DNA of 64,000 nt, from assembly GCA_963931865.1 (NCBI GenBank), contig OZ007505.1, positions 6,588,653 through 6,652,652 of the forward strand, in the 5' to 3' direction. Below, one piece after another: positions 13,101-23,630 of this stretch; position 1 is the first letter of the stretch; each line of letters starts with the position of its first letter. Origin of the DNA: Axinella damicornis (Eukaryota > Porifera > Demospongiae > Axinellida > Axinellidae). The notes under the pieces are model-generated. The model did no database searches. It had not been told where the DNA came from and saw only the letters and a program-made list of their open reading frames with translations. The translations under genes and the position numbers were made by a program.

Positions 13101-15923
13101 GAGCTCACCAGGGTGCTGGGAGTACTCTGTGTGACAAAGGAGAAAGTTATAACTTAAGGTCACTATATTCTTGCAGGTACTAATTTTTAGCGGAATTTTG
13201 CGAATTGTAAAAATATCGCTTGAACATGCAAACAATCTGAGGCGTTGTTCTGAAAAGTGAATTTGCCCTACCTGCTGTACTTGCCTACCAGCCAGCAGCA
13301 ACAGCAAGTAATTGCCGCTTGAATGGCAAGATTAAACAGCTCTGACAATGAGAGACTAAAGCAAACACAACTACTGAGATTACTGTAGGTCACTAGCCAT
13401 GAAAGAAACCTGAAAATAAATTATATTTGGCGACCTACCGGTGTTTATCAAGTATATATGTAGCCTTGTTCCCAGGCCCGCGCCAAAAGCTGGGCAGGGC
13501 CTGGCCTATTTGCATGTTGCTTGTAAGGTTCCTTGGACTTTAACCATTGGTATCCCAATTAACATTAACACTGGTAATCCTAGCTGTCACAGCAGATACA
13601 TCATTGCTTGTACTGACTAACAGCATCTTGCAATGTCCGGCACAGATATGCAGCATCGTGCTGCTGTACTTTTCAAGGGCACACAAAGCAAGTTACAGAC
13701 AACATGCCGGGGTTGACGACCTACCCTTGGTCTCTGAGCAACACCGGGTGGCTCTAAGAACTTCACTCTCGGTCCCACACCATGCTCCTGGGGAAAAAGT
13801 GACGTTCTAAATGAACTACAAAGTTTGATCTCAGATTTACATGTCTGAGCTTGCCTTTGAGTGGACTGAGGACTGGGATCTGTCAGCCAGCGGGATGGAA
13901 ATGGTCCTCTCTCGAGGGTGAGGCTCCACCGGGTCCAGCTGTGGAGTACAGAGAGTTATCCTTCGTGTGTACAATTTCAAAATGCCCCCTAGGACGTTCT
14001 GTGCCATGCGACAGGTTAGCACCACTGCATACCTGGTTACCTAGCCTCCTGTACCCATACATGCAACAATCATTGTATAAAAGGCTGCAAGCATTCCTAC
14101 TTCACCCAAACTGCTCATTTTAATGTCCACAGACTGACAGACAAAGCGATCACTCTACCCCTTGCTGCACAAGGATGGACAGGGTAATGAAATAGCTGGG
14201 ACAGACATGAGCCTCACCTTGACTCCAGTGAGCTCGGTGCCTGTTGTAGAAGGGGAAGAAGTCACAGAGCATCATGTGTGTGACGCACTAGAGCAGAGCT
14301 GCAGGAGGCTGCCTACTCACCTTTCTCTGCCACTCTCTGTCGCTGGAACTGCTCAGCAGGAGTGTGCAGCTGTAGTGGAAGGGGTAGAACATGTCATGCC
14401 ATGTGCTTCCTTTGAAACCAATCCCAACATCCTAGGCTACTGAGATGGTCAGATGTCAGATGGGATACCCTTCTCAGAATAAGGTGATGTGATAGAGGTA
14501 ATGGGATCTAGATCAAGTCTGTGTGTACTCCACATACCTGCATGGTCTTTGGCTGTACTGGTGGTGGGCTGAGCATGATCTCTGCTGCAGGCTGTGAGAG
14601 GGAGCGGAAGGAGAGAGGGGGGGAGTGTGGGATAAATATCTGTCTGGTGGCTCTCATGTTTGTGAATTTTATGCTATATGTCTAATGGGGGGGGGGGGGG
14701 GGGGGGGGGGGGAGAGGGTTGGAGCTCACAGGTATGAGTCCTCTCTCCAACAGACTAAGTAACCCTCTGCGTGCATCCCCTTGTGATATGGGGGGTGGAG
14801 TCAGCTACAGAGGAGGAGAAGAACGGAGCGGGTTACATTTAGCACAACTGTCCCGAGGCAACATGTTTACTAAACCACACTACTTATTGCTTCAACTTGC
14901 AAAGGCTGCATGCCAGCATTTTACACGTAGTACAGTATGACTGTGTGGTGTGGCCGCAAAGAAGTATGCACCTGAGCATCCCTGCGGTTGGCTCTGGGTA
15001 GTGTAGTAAGTGGGTCAATGGTGGTACCAGTTGCAATGAGCCCCGAGAGGGTCCTGGCATCCTTGGGACCGGGGGGAGGGGGGGCGGGGAGTTGGTAGTG
15101 CTGGGTGAGTACCTGCCTGGTGATGGGGTGAGAGGGCTGGGAGAGAAGTCGGCTCATGTGATCCAGCTGTGCCTGCTGGCCTGGGGTGAGTCCAGCGGTG
15201 GGGAGTGGGGTAGAGGGCTTGGTCAAGGTCCTGCAGAGAAGAGGTGCTTTAGAAGACTGCCTGCATATAGTTCAGAGGATACTTATACCTAGCTTGTTTG
15301 ATGGGGCTCCGTCTTGTCGTGGTGCTGACCAATTCCTGCATGGTCCTCTCGCCAGACTGTGTTCTCTTTCTTCCTCCTCTCTGGATGACGGCCGGAAGGG
15401 TGGTCACATGACTGTGGCTTGCATGCATCACATGCTCTGCCACAGCCTGAAAGACGTAGATAGAAGTGATATGACACACACGTACATACAACACACACAC
15501 ACACACACACAAACACACATTTATCCCTTTCTCTGTACGGTTGATGGCCATGTCCAGTGCCTGGAGGTCCAACTCCCCCTCCCCAGCTGCAGCACGTGCT
15601 GCAGTTGCTCGAAGATACTGGATGTCATCCTGCACCTGCAGGTGTAGCAATCAATCATGTTTCAGGATACAGTTATGGTGCCAAGTTGCTGTGCCTGCTA
15701 TAACATAGTAGGCACAGCTATAACTTTTTGTCACCAACTTGGCATAATTATAGAGCAATCACCAACTTGGCATCATAATTGCATTTGTGACATGATGCAT
15801 AAGCCATCCAAGTTTAGATTTCAAAAATTGTTCCACGTTCAGGCTTTTCTTAGAACGCACCTTTGCAAGGATTTTCCCTACATCACCAGCCCTCCCACTG
15901 AGCTCCAGAGAAACACTCATCAT
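6096..15923 (-). CDS. IQCH: IQ motif-containing protein H (IQCH)
   Basis: Complete gene of 31 exons (transcription order): 15923-15861, 15635-15519, 15446-15289, 15230-14972, 14804-14730, 14591-14538, 14369-14321, 14240-14218, 13938-13855, 13787-13725, 13126-13034, 12960-12917, 12818-12741, 12603-12552, 12415-12359, 12252-12199, 11985-11919, 11796-11690, 11548-11482, 11313-11230, 10867-10574, 10359-10274, 10031-9893, 9400-9306, 8938-8818, 8613-8507, 8428-8264, 7987-7733, 6869-6808, 6618-6510, 6164-6096. These give 3150 nt, 1049 residues; human is about 1027. The calmodulin-binding IQ region is [20 protein letters not shown]. The C-terminal half carries the conserved blocks [40 protein letters not shown] and [12 protein letters not shown]. 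In mammals IQCH is a sperm protein; its biochemical activity is poorly known. Two introns appear to use GC donors (after 13855 and 6510). It shares a 124-bp start region with AAGAB. Confidence 0.93.
7300..7374. repeat. 18-bp tandem repeat, four copies
   Basis: Four near-perfect copies of CTTCACTGACATGTAAAA in the IQCH intron 6870-7732. The rest of this 860-bp intron shows nothing recognisable. Confidence 0.9.
8022..8252. repeat. TCTA/TCTG microsatellite in IQCH intron
   Basis: Imperfect tetranucleotide array of TCTA with TCTG and CCTA variants, about 230 bp, between IQCH exons 27 and 28. Confidence 0.9.
9121..9159. mobile_element. Minimal 39-bp MITE with perfect 9-bp target duplication
   Basis: TAGCCTCGTTCCCAG and CTGGGAACGAGGCTA face each other with only nine bases between. 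It is flanked on both sides by GTATGAATG, a perfect 9-bp direct repeat. It lies in IQCH intron 8939-9305. Confidence 0.85.
9817..9870. mobile_element. Short palindromic MITE in IQCH intron
   Basis: 54 bp between TAGCTCGTTCCCAGGC and GCCTGGGAACGGGGCTA, the TIRs of the TAGCCTCG family. It lies 22 bp downstream (in transcription) of the IQCH exon ending at 9893. Confidence 0.75.
10063..10163. repeat. (GT)n microsatellite in IQCH intron
   Basis: Almost pure GT dinucleotide tract of about 100 bp, with a second short GT block at 10195-10213. Confidence 0.95.
10410..10492. mobile_element. Palindromic MITE in IQCH intron
   Basis: Begins TAACCTCGTTCCCACAC and ends GGCCTGGGGACGAGGCTA, so both TIRs of the family are present around about 45 bp of interior. 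Confidence 0.65.
12005..12180. repeat. Diverged tandem repeat in IQCH intron
   Basis: About five to six copies of a roughly 28-bp unit containing ATGAGCAGCTCCCTGATACA, increasingly diverged, filling most of the intron between the IQ-motif exons. Confidence 0.75.
15487..15518. repeat. (CA)n microsatellite next to IQCH exon 2 donor
   Basis: CA tract on the plus strand, so the intron begins with a GT run directly after IQCH exon 2. The donor was placed at the first GT that keeps phase. Confidence 0.85.
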
Positions 15924-16047
15924 CAATTGTAGTGTAACTCCCAAATAATGAGCACCAACAGTAGCTAGCGGCAATCTCCATAGTAACGCAAAAGCACGTG
16001 CACACGTAAGGCTGACCTTTGGCCTTTAACCTTTGACCCCAAGGCAA
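15924..16047. promoter_or_regulatory. Shared IQCH/AAGAB start region (putative bidirectional promoter)
   Basis: Only 124 bp separate the two divergent start codons, so both 5' UTRs and the core promoter must fit here or overlap the first exons. No TATA box is evident. It contains a CACGTG-like core (AAGCACGTGCACACGT near 15990) and a repeated TGACCTTTGG/TTTGACCCC pattern near 16014-16040. Its role as a promoter is inferred from layout. Confidence 0.6.
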
Positions 16048-19000
16048 ATGGCTGAATTTGAGGGAGGAACTTCCAACTGGGCTTGTCTGGTGAATTGCCT
16101 TGGAGATGAGGGGGACTCTGCAACAGCTGAACTGCTCACAGGTAAATCATCTAAGAACTCTACTCCTTAGGTATAATTTATGCATCAGAACATAACTACG
16201 CCCACTCCAGAGCTGACTGGCAGGGCAGTGCAGACAAGGGACTGCGATCATGCTGTACCCTGGAAGGTGGACAACAAGTACTATTGCACGCAGGTGCAGT
16301 TTGTGGTTTGCAGCCATGACAGCAGGGAGCTGGGGGAGAGAGAGTGGGAGGCACTTGTACTCCTCTTCAACCTCACTGAGGTAGGCAGGCAACTGATCGC
16401 AACCTGAATTATAGGACAGTTGACCTACATTTGTAAGACAATTGTCCTGGAACTGCAACAGTACTTACTGACTGATCTATCAATACAACAATTAGCATAC
16501 ACTGGTAACTATTCTCTTCCATAGCCGGACAGTCTCAAGACAGCTACCAACACCTGGGAACATGTGCAGAAGCAGGGAACACCCCCTGTTTGCCTGCTAG
16601 TGGGGATTACAGAGAACACGGGCGGGGTTGCCTGCAGGCAACAGGCACTGCAGTGGTGTGTGAAGTGTGGATTTGAACTGATTGAGTGGAATAGGGAGCC
16701 CCAGCCTAGCCAGAATGGTGGAGGGGAGGATTCTGATGAAGGTATGATTCTCTAAGGCTGTGAGCTGTCACAATATACTTAATAGGAAGGAGGTCCTATC
16801 CCCTCTCCCTCTCTCATCCACCCTACATTAGATGACTTCCCTGAATCAGTTGGGGTAGACAGAATCTCCGAGGCACTGCAGGCTCACGTGTGGCCTGACC
16901 TGGAGATGAAGAGTGCAGTGCCTGGGGAGAGGTCCGCAGTAAAGACTATGACCCATGACGAGAATACCACAGATGTAAGGCAAGAAGAAAGCCAACTTCC
17001 AGCAACAGAGACAGAAACAGCTCCGAGTAAGGAGCTAGATCCATCTGCCAGTGCCTCAGCTGTGATGGCTACAGAGAAGGACTCCACTCGGAAGAGAATA
17101 GGTGATGGTATAGTGTCTAAGTTGGTGTGCGTTCAGATCTTGGTGTCTCAGCCTCTCAGGCCTTTGTCTTGGCAGTTTACTTGCAAGACTGTTGGACACT
17201 ACAGATGGTTTAACAAGATTTGCTCGGTAGCTAGCTATAGCTCTGAGATTAGATCAAATCTTGGCGCATGCTGCCATACTGATGAAAGACTTTACAGTGT
17301 GTCAACAGGTAAATACGTCACAATTTGTTGCACCAATAGACACATAATTATGATGAACAAACTTCAATGAAAGGCGCACTGGTCATAACTTTGACTTGGA
17401 CTGAAAAAGTATACGCGAGTAGCCTCGTTCCCAGGCTCCTCCCCAGCTTTTTGTCGCATGCGACAAAAAGCTTGGGGAAGAGCCTGGGGAGGAGCTTGGG
17501 AACGAGGCTATACGCGAGCACACAGACAAAGTGGCTTGAAGAGAAGACTTAGACTAAATTTGTCAATGGAGGAATACTGACGTAGTCTACGAGCATCTAG
17601 CTAGCTACACGTTGCCTACGTTGGTCAGTGGTTTCTCATTGCCTTCTGTTAGCCGTCTCCTCTCTCGGTCAGCTTGTAGCCATTGTTGCTTTCTCTGTTC
17701 CGGACTCTCCTGTTCAGGCCTTCTTTGCCGTTGCCTTTTTCTCAGTCAGCTTGTATAGTCTGCGTTCTTGGCACTCCTCAGACGATCATTCTTGCATATA
17801 CCTTGTAATCCGACTTCTTTGTGTTTTAGCCTCTCTTGCTGAAATTTCACATGATCTTGTTGGTGTCTTCAGTTGTCTAGCACAGTAGGGTGCGTCCACA
17901 TGCACCTATAGTTAGTAAATAGTTGCGCATGCGCTCCAGCTATGTGGACAGACAGACAGACGTATACGTACCCAGCACTGTGTCTCGGCGAGACAAAAAC
18001 TTCATCGGGCTGGCTTTGATGATACTAGTTCACTAGTAACTATGATTTCTAGTGGTAGAACTGGGGGTTAGTCCATCTCCGTTCCACTACGATCAAGAGT
18101 GCATAACAAAATGATGCAAGTCTCTCATTATGGCTCCTGTTTCAATGTGGTTAACTTCTCTCCGCTGGAAAACCTCAGTTTACTATAGGCACAGTTCCTT
18201 TTAGGCCACAAGTGATAATTATTGTCCCCTGTCTGGTCAACCTTTTTCAGCCTTGAGCAACTGAAATGAATGCAGTCCTAAAGCATGACTAGTGGTTTCT
18301 TTGCTCAGATGGTCTTTTGTCTGAAGAAGAGGAGTTACTGGCCAGTGCATTGGATGAGGAACAAGACCCCGGGGGAGAATCCTTTGAGAAACTCTTTGCA
18401 AAATTTGCCCAAATGAAAGGTTAGTCCCAGAGAAGTTGTTACCAGGAAGAGAATCCTCGTACCTTGGCCTTCTAAGTTCTCACTGCCGTATCTGTCACTT
18501 GCAATGAGCGACGAACACTGGGGTGAGAAGGCCTGGGTAGATTACACTAGCAGCAGCTTAATGCAGATCTGCTTGGAATTCTGATACATACCATTCTGCA
18601 CACTATGCACTCACTGCCAATTGCACAACTGCCCAGCCCCTCGAGGAAACGTAAGTAGATAGTAATAGAAGCTTAGAGGGTAAGAAAGGTGAAGTACCCT
18701 AGCAGCAGATTTGTGAGCAAATGGTGGTATGAGTGGTTTACGCTAAGATGGGTCGTGAATCAGTTTTTGAGTCGTAACATTCTTACTTCCAGCCCATGCA
18801 GAATCATTGCAGCACGAAGAGAGAAAGGAGTATGCAGAGAAAGTATGTCATAAGATAGCCATGTGATCACAGACAAGTATCAGATATTGTTAGGCTGGAT
18901 GAGTTACCGTACTTACAGTATGAGAGCAACCATCTACATAATTATTGCCTCTCATTTTGCTGTAAGTGATACAACATTAGTGAGACGAGTGTGTTTTCTT

Positions 19001-19077
19001 GGTTATAGGTTGTGATGGCATTTTGGAAGGCTATTGGTGGAGACGAGGACGAGGTGGACGTAGAGGGTGACAGCTAG
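16048..19077 (+). CDS. AAGAB: Alpha- and gamma-adaptin-binding protein p34 (AAGAB)
   Basis: Complete seven-exon gene: 16048-16141, 16211-16380, 16525-16741, 16832-17101, 18309-18419, 18793-18842, 19009-19077 (TAG). It encodes 326 residues (human 315). The N-terminal half is the degenerate small-GTPase-like fold containing VPWKVDNKYYCTQVQFVVCS, then VCLLVGITENTGG, and CVKCGFELIEW followed by the acidic DDFPESVGVDRI. The C-terminal helix SFEKLFAKFAQMKAHAESLQ and AEKVVMAFWKAIGGDEDE are the most conserved parts. AAGAB is a cytosolic chaperone that stabilises AP-1 and AP-2 adaptor subunits during complex assembly. The start was chosen because it directly precedes a phase-compatible donor and faces IQCH. 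The long fourth intron (17102-18308) contains a MITE and otherwise nothing recognised. Confidence 0.93.
17420..17510. mobile_element. Near-perfect hairpin MITE in AAGAB intron 4
   Basis: 91-bp foldback: TAGCCTCGTTCCCAGGCTCC on one side and its inverse ending GAGCTTGGGAACGAGGCTA on the other. The arms meet around CTTTTTGTCGCATGCGACAA. Flanked by TACGCGAG on both sides (8 bp). Confidence 0.9.
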
Positions 19078-19165
19078 CTAGTTGAGGAACACACTCCATC
19101 AGAACTATTTCATCACATCACTATTATACAGAGCACTGAGCACATAGAAGATTTCCCATCCTTTG

Positions 19166-20010
19166 CTATCTATTGAGTCTGTCTCTTGTGAATGTTTTGA
19201 TCTCCTCCAGTCCTTTTGCTAGCTCTTCCTCTCTCCCTTCATTTATCATGGTCAGGTCACAAGGATAGTCATCAAGGGCACACTCAGATGCCGCATCGTC
19301 CACCCCCTCCACAAACTTCCATCCTCTCCCTCTCCTCACATCCTCACTTGCCACAATACGAACCGTCTTACAGCTGTAGGTGTACAGTGATTTGAAGTAA
19401 TCCATGTCTGTTGATCGGCGGGCGTCACAAACAAGCCAGACCGGTTTGTTCACTCCCGCAGTAGCAAGCCGACAGAAGTACCCAGGGTCTTGCAGTCTCT
19501 TTTCCTCCCCCCAGCGAATCATGTCCCTCCTGAAGGTTTCCTTATAGGAGGAAGAGTCCATCAATCGTTGCAGGTCCAGCCCATGCTCCTGGTAGTGGAT
19601 GATGGGAGGGGTGTGAGGAGGGGAGGAAAGGATCGAGAAAAATTTATGGCAGACTCACCTTTGCATATCGTGCCTTGAGCGGCTGCGAAAGCCTCAGGAC
19701 AGCAACATCATCCCCAAGTCTGCATTGAATTACAGATCCCTATTAAAGAGTGATTAAAGAGGCAGTCATCAGATAAATGCCTTCACACCCCTCCAGGTAT
19801 AACAGTATGCAAATACGGAATGCCTGGTATCTGCAAGAGGCTGGCTCGGTTGACTACATGGTAGGTAAGTAGGTTGGGTGCAATCTGCTGAGTTTCAAGC
19901 AAGAGTAAGTCTTACATCTCTTGAAGTCTCGCAGCAACATAGTCCTTTCCAGACTTGCGCTTGCCGCACAGCACAATCACCAACGCAGGAACCAGCGCTA
20001 GCGCAGCCAT
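19166..20010 (-). CDS. PMVK: Phosphomevalonate kinase, animal type (PMVK)
   Basis: Complete three-exon gene: 20010-19916, 19719-19659, 19588-19166. Product 192 residues, the same length as human. It makes mevalonate-5-diphosphate from phosphomevalonate and ATP in the isoprenoid/sterol pathway. The P-loop is CGKRKSGKDYV. Further family blocks are YKETFRRDMIRWGEEKR, LQDPGYFCR, WLVCDARRSTDMDYF and GVDDAASECALDDY. This is the animal kinase of the nucleoside-monophosphate-kinase fold, not the GHMP type of fungi and plants. The start ATG is the first one in frame before the P-loop, and it lies 21 bp from a MITE. The 3' end is 88 bp from the AAGAB stop, so the convergent 3' UTRs probably overlap. 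Confidence 0.95.
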
Positions 20011-20031
20011 GAGTTCGCTCCCAGATTGATC

Positions 20032-20074
20032 TAGTCTCATTCCCATGCAGAGCAATGGTCTGGGGACGAGACTA
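20032..20074. mobile_element. MITE immediately upstream of PMVK start
   Basis: 43 bp between TAGTCTCATTCCCATGC and GGTCTGGGGACGAGACTA (TAGTCTC variant of the family). It ends 21 bp from the PMVK start codon, so it lies in the PMVK 5' UTR or core promoter. Confidence 0.7.
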
Positions 20075-21275
20075 TGACTGACCCCTGACTGCACTGTATG
20101 TATATACTGCATGCATGCACTGGCGGCCGGCCAGAGACGAACTATGAACTTTTCATAGCTAGCTACGTCTCAATAACTTTGCTATCATCTTGTAAAAGTC
20201 ATGTTCAGCTTCCACAGGATCAAGGAATATAGCACACAGCTACAGCTGAATGTGAATTTTTACAAGACGACAACAATAATAATTATTTGCATAAACCTGC
20301 TTGTTGGTATTCTGGCAGTGCATATTATATTCGACGTGGATATTGGTCCAGCAGGGAGTACATAACAGGCACGCATGTGCATTGAGCACTGGCTAACCCA
20401 CTAAAAGTACGCAACTTGTGCAAATCAATAATATTATTACCAAATTACCACACTCCATGCAAACCCAACCCACCATCCTGCATGCACCCATCCCCCTTGC
20501 ACTCACCCACCCCAGCCCCACCACAGATGTACCGTGTTGGGTTTGTGTTTTGGGAGTATAATGTCCAAGTAAAGTGTGTTCTTTACTCCTCCTTCCTTGG
20601 ATGGCTTTGTCCCCAGGCCATAGGAGAAACAGCGTGGCAGTTTTTGTGCGTTCAAACTGTATATGGATGTACCAGCCTTTGGCTGAAGGGCTTAGAGATA
20701 AAAGATACCATTTTCAACTGCAGATGTGTCATAACACAGTTGGTTGTGTAATGCATGTGTGGCTATGTGACGTAAAAGCTACAGATCCGATAGGTATGGC
20801 TGCTCAACTTCTCACCTGTAAATGTGGATGGCTGGAGCTGCGCATTGAGATTCATAATGGAGACACTCCCAATCCCTTCCCTTGCTTCCCCTTCCAGCCG
20901 CTGGATCTCCCCCCTCTCTCAGGTCCAAGATGTCACTCAGCTCCAAGTGTCCCTCTACCTAGGGGGCATGGATTAGTGGGGGATTGATTGGAGATAGATT
21001 AGTGTAGGAGTATACGTAACAAATATGATATGATAGGTGAAGGGAGACCTTATCTTGAACACCAATCGTTAACACTGTTTACCCTGTGTAGATGGATCAC
21101 AGGTGGATTGCTGCTGAATCTGCATGGATGTGCATTGCCACCTTAAGTACAGGTATATATAGTACACCAGACCCTCCTTCCAGTTGGGTCTAACCACGAG
21201 TATATACTAGTACTTGCCTACCCCCTACAGGCCCTAAATGGCCACTTGTAAACAGTCACCCACCGCTGTGGTCGC

Positions 21276-21319
<44 letters not shown>

Positions 21320-21828
21320 CCCCAATGAGGCTGTGCACGGACTACAAACCCACCAACCTTCAATCACAACGTTCCATTTCTTTGTCTGGTTTCGTGAGTA
21401 TCTGCTCGAGCTCTTGACTCCGCTGCTTAGAAGTCATGATCAACCGCACGGGCTCTGACGTTCTGGCAGTCTTGCTTCCAGACCTTCATAAGCTACTGGG
21501 AACCAGACATCTGGCACATTGCGCCTGTATGAAATGACGAATTGCAGTTACTCTAGTTTGTTAGCAAAAGGCCCATTCTACTTCTTGTTAGTTAACCCTC
21601 CGATTATGAATGGGCCAACCATTGGGGGGGGGGGGGGGGGGGGGGGGAGGGTTAGCGTGTTAGCAACTACAGTCTAATCTCCCTCATCTAACCTAGAAAG
21701 TGGTTGGAGCAGCACTGTACTGTGTCCACAGTTTACGCATGCACATGCGTTTCCTGCCAAAATTTGAAACCACTGATTCCAACCGCGGGGTAATGAGGAT
21801 ATGATTAGGGTTATGAGTGATTAGGGTC
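20075..21828. other. Intergenic stretch without an identified gene
   Basis: Open frames around 20416-20990 show no family I recognise and lack supporting splice structure. Notable content: a poly-C tract (21279-21316), a poly-G tract (21626-21647), and a segment at 21658-21790 that is partly repeated at 23672-23810 and 24250-24315. Confidence 0.5.
21723..21792 (+). repeat. Dispersed segment, copy 1 (second copy 24250-24315)
   Basis: The block GTTTACGCATGCACATGCGT followed by CCAAAATTTGAAACC and GATTCCAACC recurs at 24258-24312 with a few changes. The second copy continues into CCAAT and TATA-like elements. They look like two copies of the same promoter-proximal sequence. Confidence 0.7.
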
Positions 21829-22214
21829 TAGCCTCGTACCCAGTCCCACGCCCAGCTTTTCGTCGCTGCTTAGTACGGTAAAGCGGGGAGGGCCTGGTAC
21901 ATCTTCTCACGTGAGCATGACGTAATTGAAAAATGGCAACATTTTCAGAACGAAGACGCTACGTTTTGTGTGTACACGTTCAACGCTCAGTGAGTATGAC
22001 AGTCGCCCCCCGCTAGCTAGATACGTGTGGTGTGTTACCTGGTACCTTCGCTCTTCTTGCTGTTCTGAGACCCACGTACGCCCACGCTTCCTTCCGGTCT
22101 TTCTACCCCTTTCTACCCTTGACGTCACTCACGTGAGAAGATGTACCAGGCCCTCCCCGCTTTACCGTACTAAGAAGCGACGAAAAGCTGGGCGTGGGAC
22201 TGGGAACGAGGCTA
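21829..22214. mobile_element. 386-bp long-TIR MITE inserted in a minisatellite
   Basis: Arms of about 85 bp (TAGCCTCGTACCCAGTCCC ... TTACCGTACTA ... CTCACGTGAG) are inverted at the other end, closing with GACTGGGAACGAGGCTA. Flanked by a perfect 9-bp direct repeat ATTAGGGTC. The host repeat continues on both sides. Confidence 0.92.
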
Positions 22215-22482
22215 ATTAGGGTCATGAGTGAGGGTGATGATATGATTAGGGTCATGAGTGATTAGGGTCACGAGTGAGGGTGATGATATGATTAGGGTTA
22301 TGAGTGGGGGTGATGATCTGATTAGGGTTATGAGTGGGGGTGATGGTATTATGAGTGATTAGGGTTATGAGTGGGGGTGATGATATGACTAGGGTTATGA
22401 GTGGGGGTGATGATATTATGAGTGATTAGGGTTATGAGTGGGGGTGATAATATGATTAGGGTTATGACTGCGGGTGATGCCT
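22215..22482. repeat. Minisatellite with ATTAGGGTTATGAGTG core
   Basis: About eight copies of a 29-36 bp unit, ATTAGGGTTATGAGTG followed by GGGTGATGATATG, diverged and partly deleted. A start of the array lies at 21795-21828, left of the inserted MITE. The TTAGGGTTA core is coincidental, not a telomere. Confidence 0.88.
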
Positions 22483-22781
22483 AGCCCCATTGTCAGGCAC
22501 CCAGTAGGGGGAAGAGAGTGCCCGGTATTAATTCACTGTTCGTGTCTCCCCAGGACTTGGAAACTACTGCTAGTCTGTGTTGCACGACCGTACCATCATT
22601 ACTGAAATACGGGATTCGTTTATATCTACCATAGAAAACAGCACAGACTTCCGATGTGAAACAGATGATTCCTACCGAAGAGTGCATTTCTTTATTCCAG
22701 GGCACTTACAGAGGATTACGCTTGGGAATGAGTCAAGGCACTTAGGAACACCACACCAGCTCATTACTTTAGTAGCAATCA

Positions 22782-23630
22782 TCTCATACCTCAGTAGTAG
22801 CCATATTTGAGGTGCAGTGGATCCAGCCAAGTCTTCCTCAGCTCTGCATGCCATGGCCAGACATAGCGGAGATCCACCAGCTCCTCTGCAGAGTTGCCAT
22901 GGCCAGACATAGCGGAGATCCACCAGCTCCTCTGGGGTCATTCCTGTGGCCCTGTGCAGGATGAAGGGTGAATATGTTAAGGGGTGGAGGGGTGGAGGGA
23001 TGAGAGGTTGGAGATATGAGGCACTGGAGGGGTGAGGCAATGGAGGGACAAAGGGTGAAGAGTGGAAATTAAGATGAGGCGGTGAAGGGCAAGGGGCTGA
23101 TTGGTAAGGGGATGAAGGATAAGGTGGGGGTAAGGGGTGTGAATGAGGGGTGGAGATGTGCAGGGTGATGGGGTGAGTGGTTGTGATGGAGTGACGGAAG
23201 GAGGGGTGGAGGGGAGGACACCATAAACATGGACGATGTGTATGCATGGTGTTGTTCAACTGTAGAATATATCATGGGGAATAATTGTCGTCACTGTTAG
23301 TCACAATTAACGATGACTAAAACTAATGGAAGGTGACATCTGGAAGGAAAGTGCGTGTGTTAGAGTGAGTGATGGTGATGAGTAGCCTCGTTCCCATGCA
23401 CAACCAGTCTTTGATCGCTTGCAGAATATGGATCAAGAGGGGGAAGGCCTGGAAGATATGGTCACGTGCAGTGACGTCAGGTAGGCAGATGGTAGACAGC
23501 AGTGCCTGACTATAATAATTCCTGTTCATGTCAACACATCTATGGTGTTCAATGATATTGATGCTGCCTTGTGAACACTCTGGCCTCCAGCACTTGGACT
23601 GAAATGACAAGGGCTTTGAGGTTCTTAAGC
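22782..23630 (-). other. Unassigned minus-strand segments that look coding
   Basis: I do not recognise this. A terminal segment reads VDLRYVWPWHAELRKTWLDP then LHLKYGYY and a stop near 22789, preceded by AG splice-like sites. An upstream near-duplicate (GMTPEELVDLRYVWPW, from about 22947) follows a good acceptor but loses frame because a 46-bp block (22851-22896) is tandemly repeated at 22897-22942. Further upstream, 23630-23560 reads TWGRWLMKLKNLKALVISVQ. These could be the 3' exons of a small unidentified gene or of a damaged copy. Confidence 0.3.

Noticed and set aside
20416..20990. Overlapping plus-strand open frames of 111 and 137 residues
   Set aside because: No recognisable domain, no consistent splice structure, and atypical composition for this gene set.
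22200..22480. Telomere-like TTAGGG repeats
   Set aside because: The TTAGGGTTA core is part of a longer 29-36-bp unit; there is no uninterrupted hexamer array.
22672..23259. 195-residue minus-strand open frame
   Set aside because: Most of it is Ser/Pro/His low complexity from a GGTGG-rich plus strand; only the short segments near 22790-22950 look coding.
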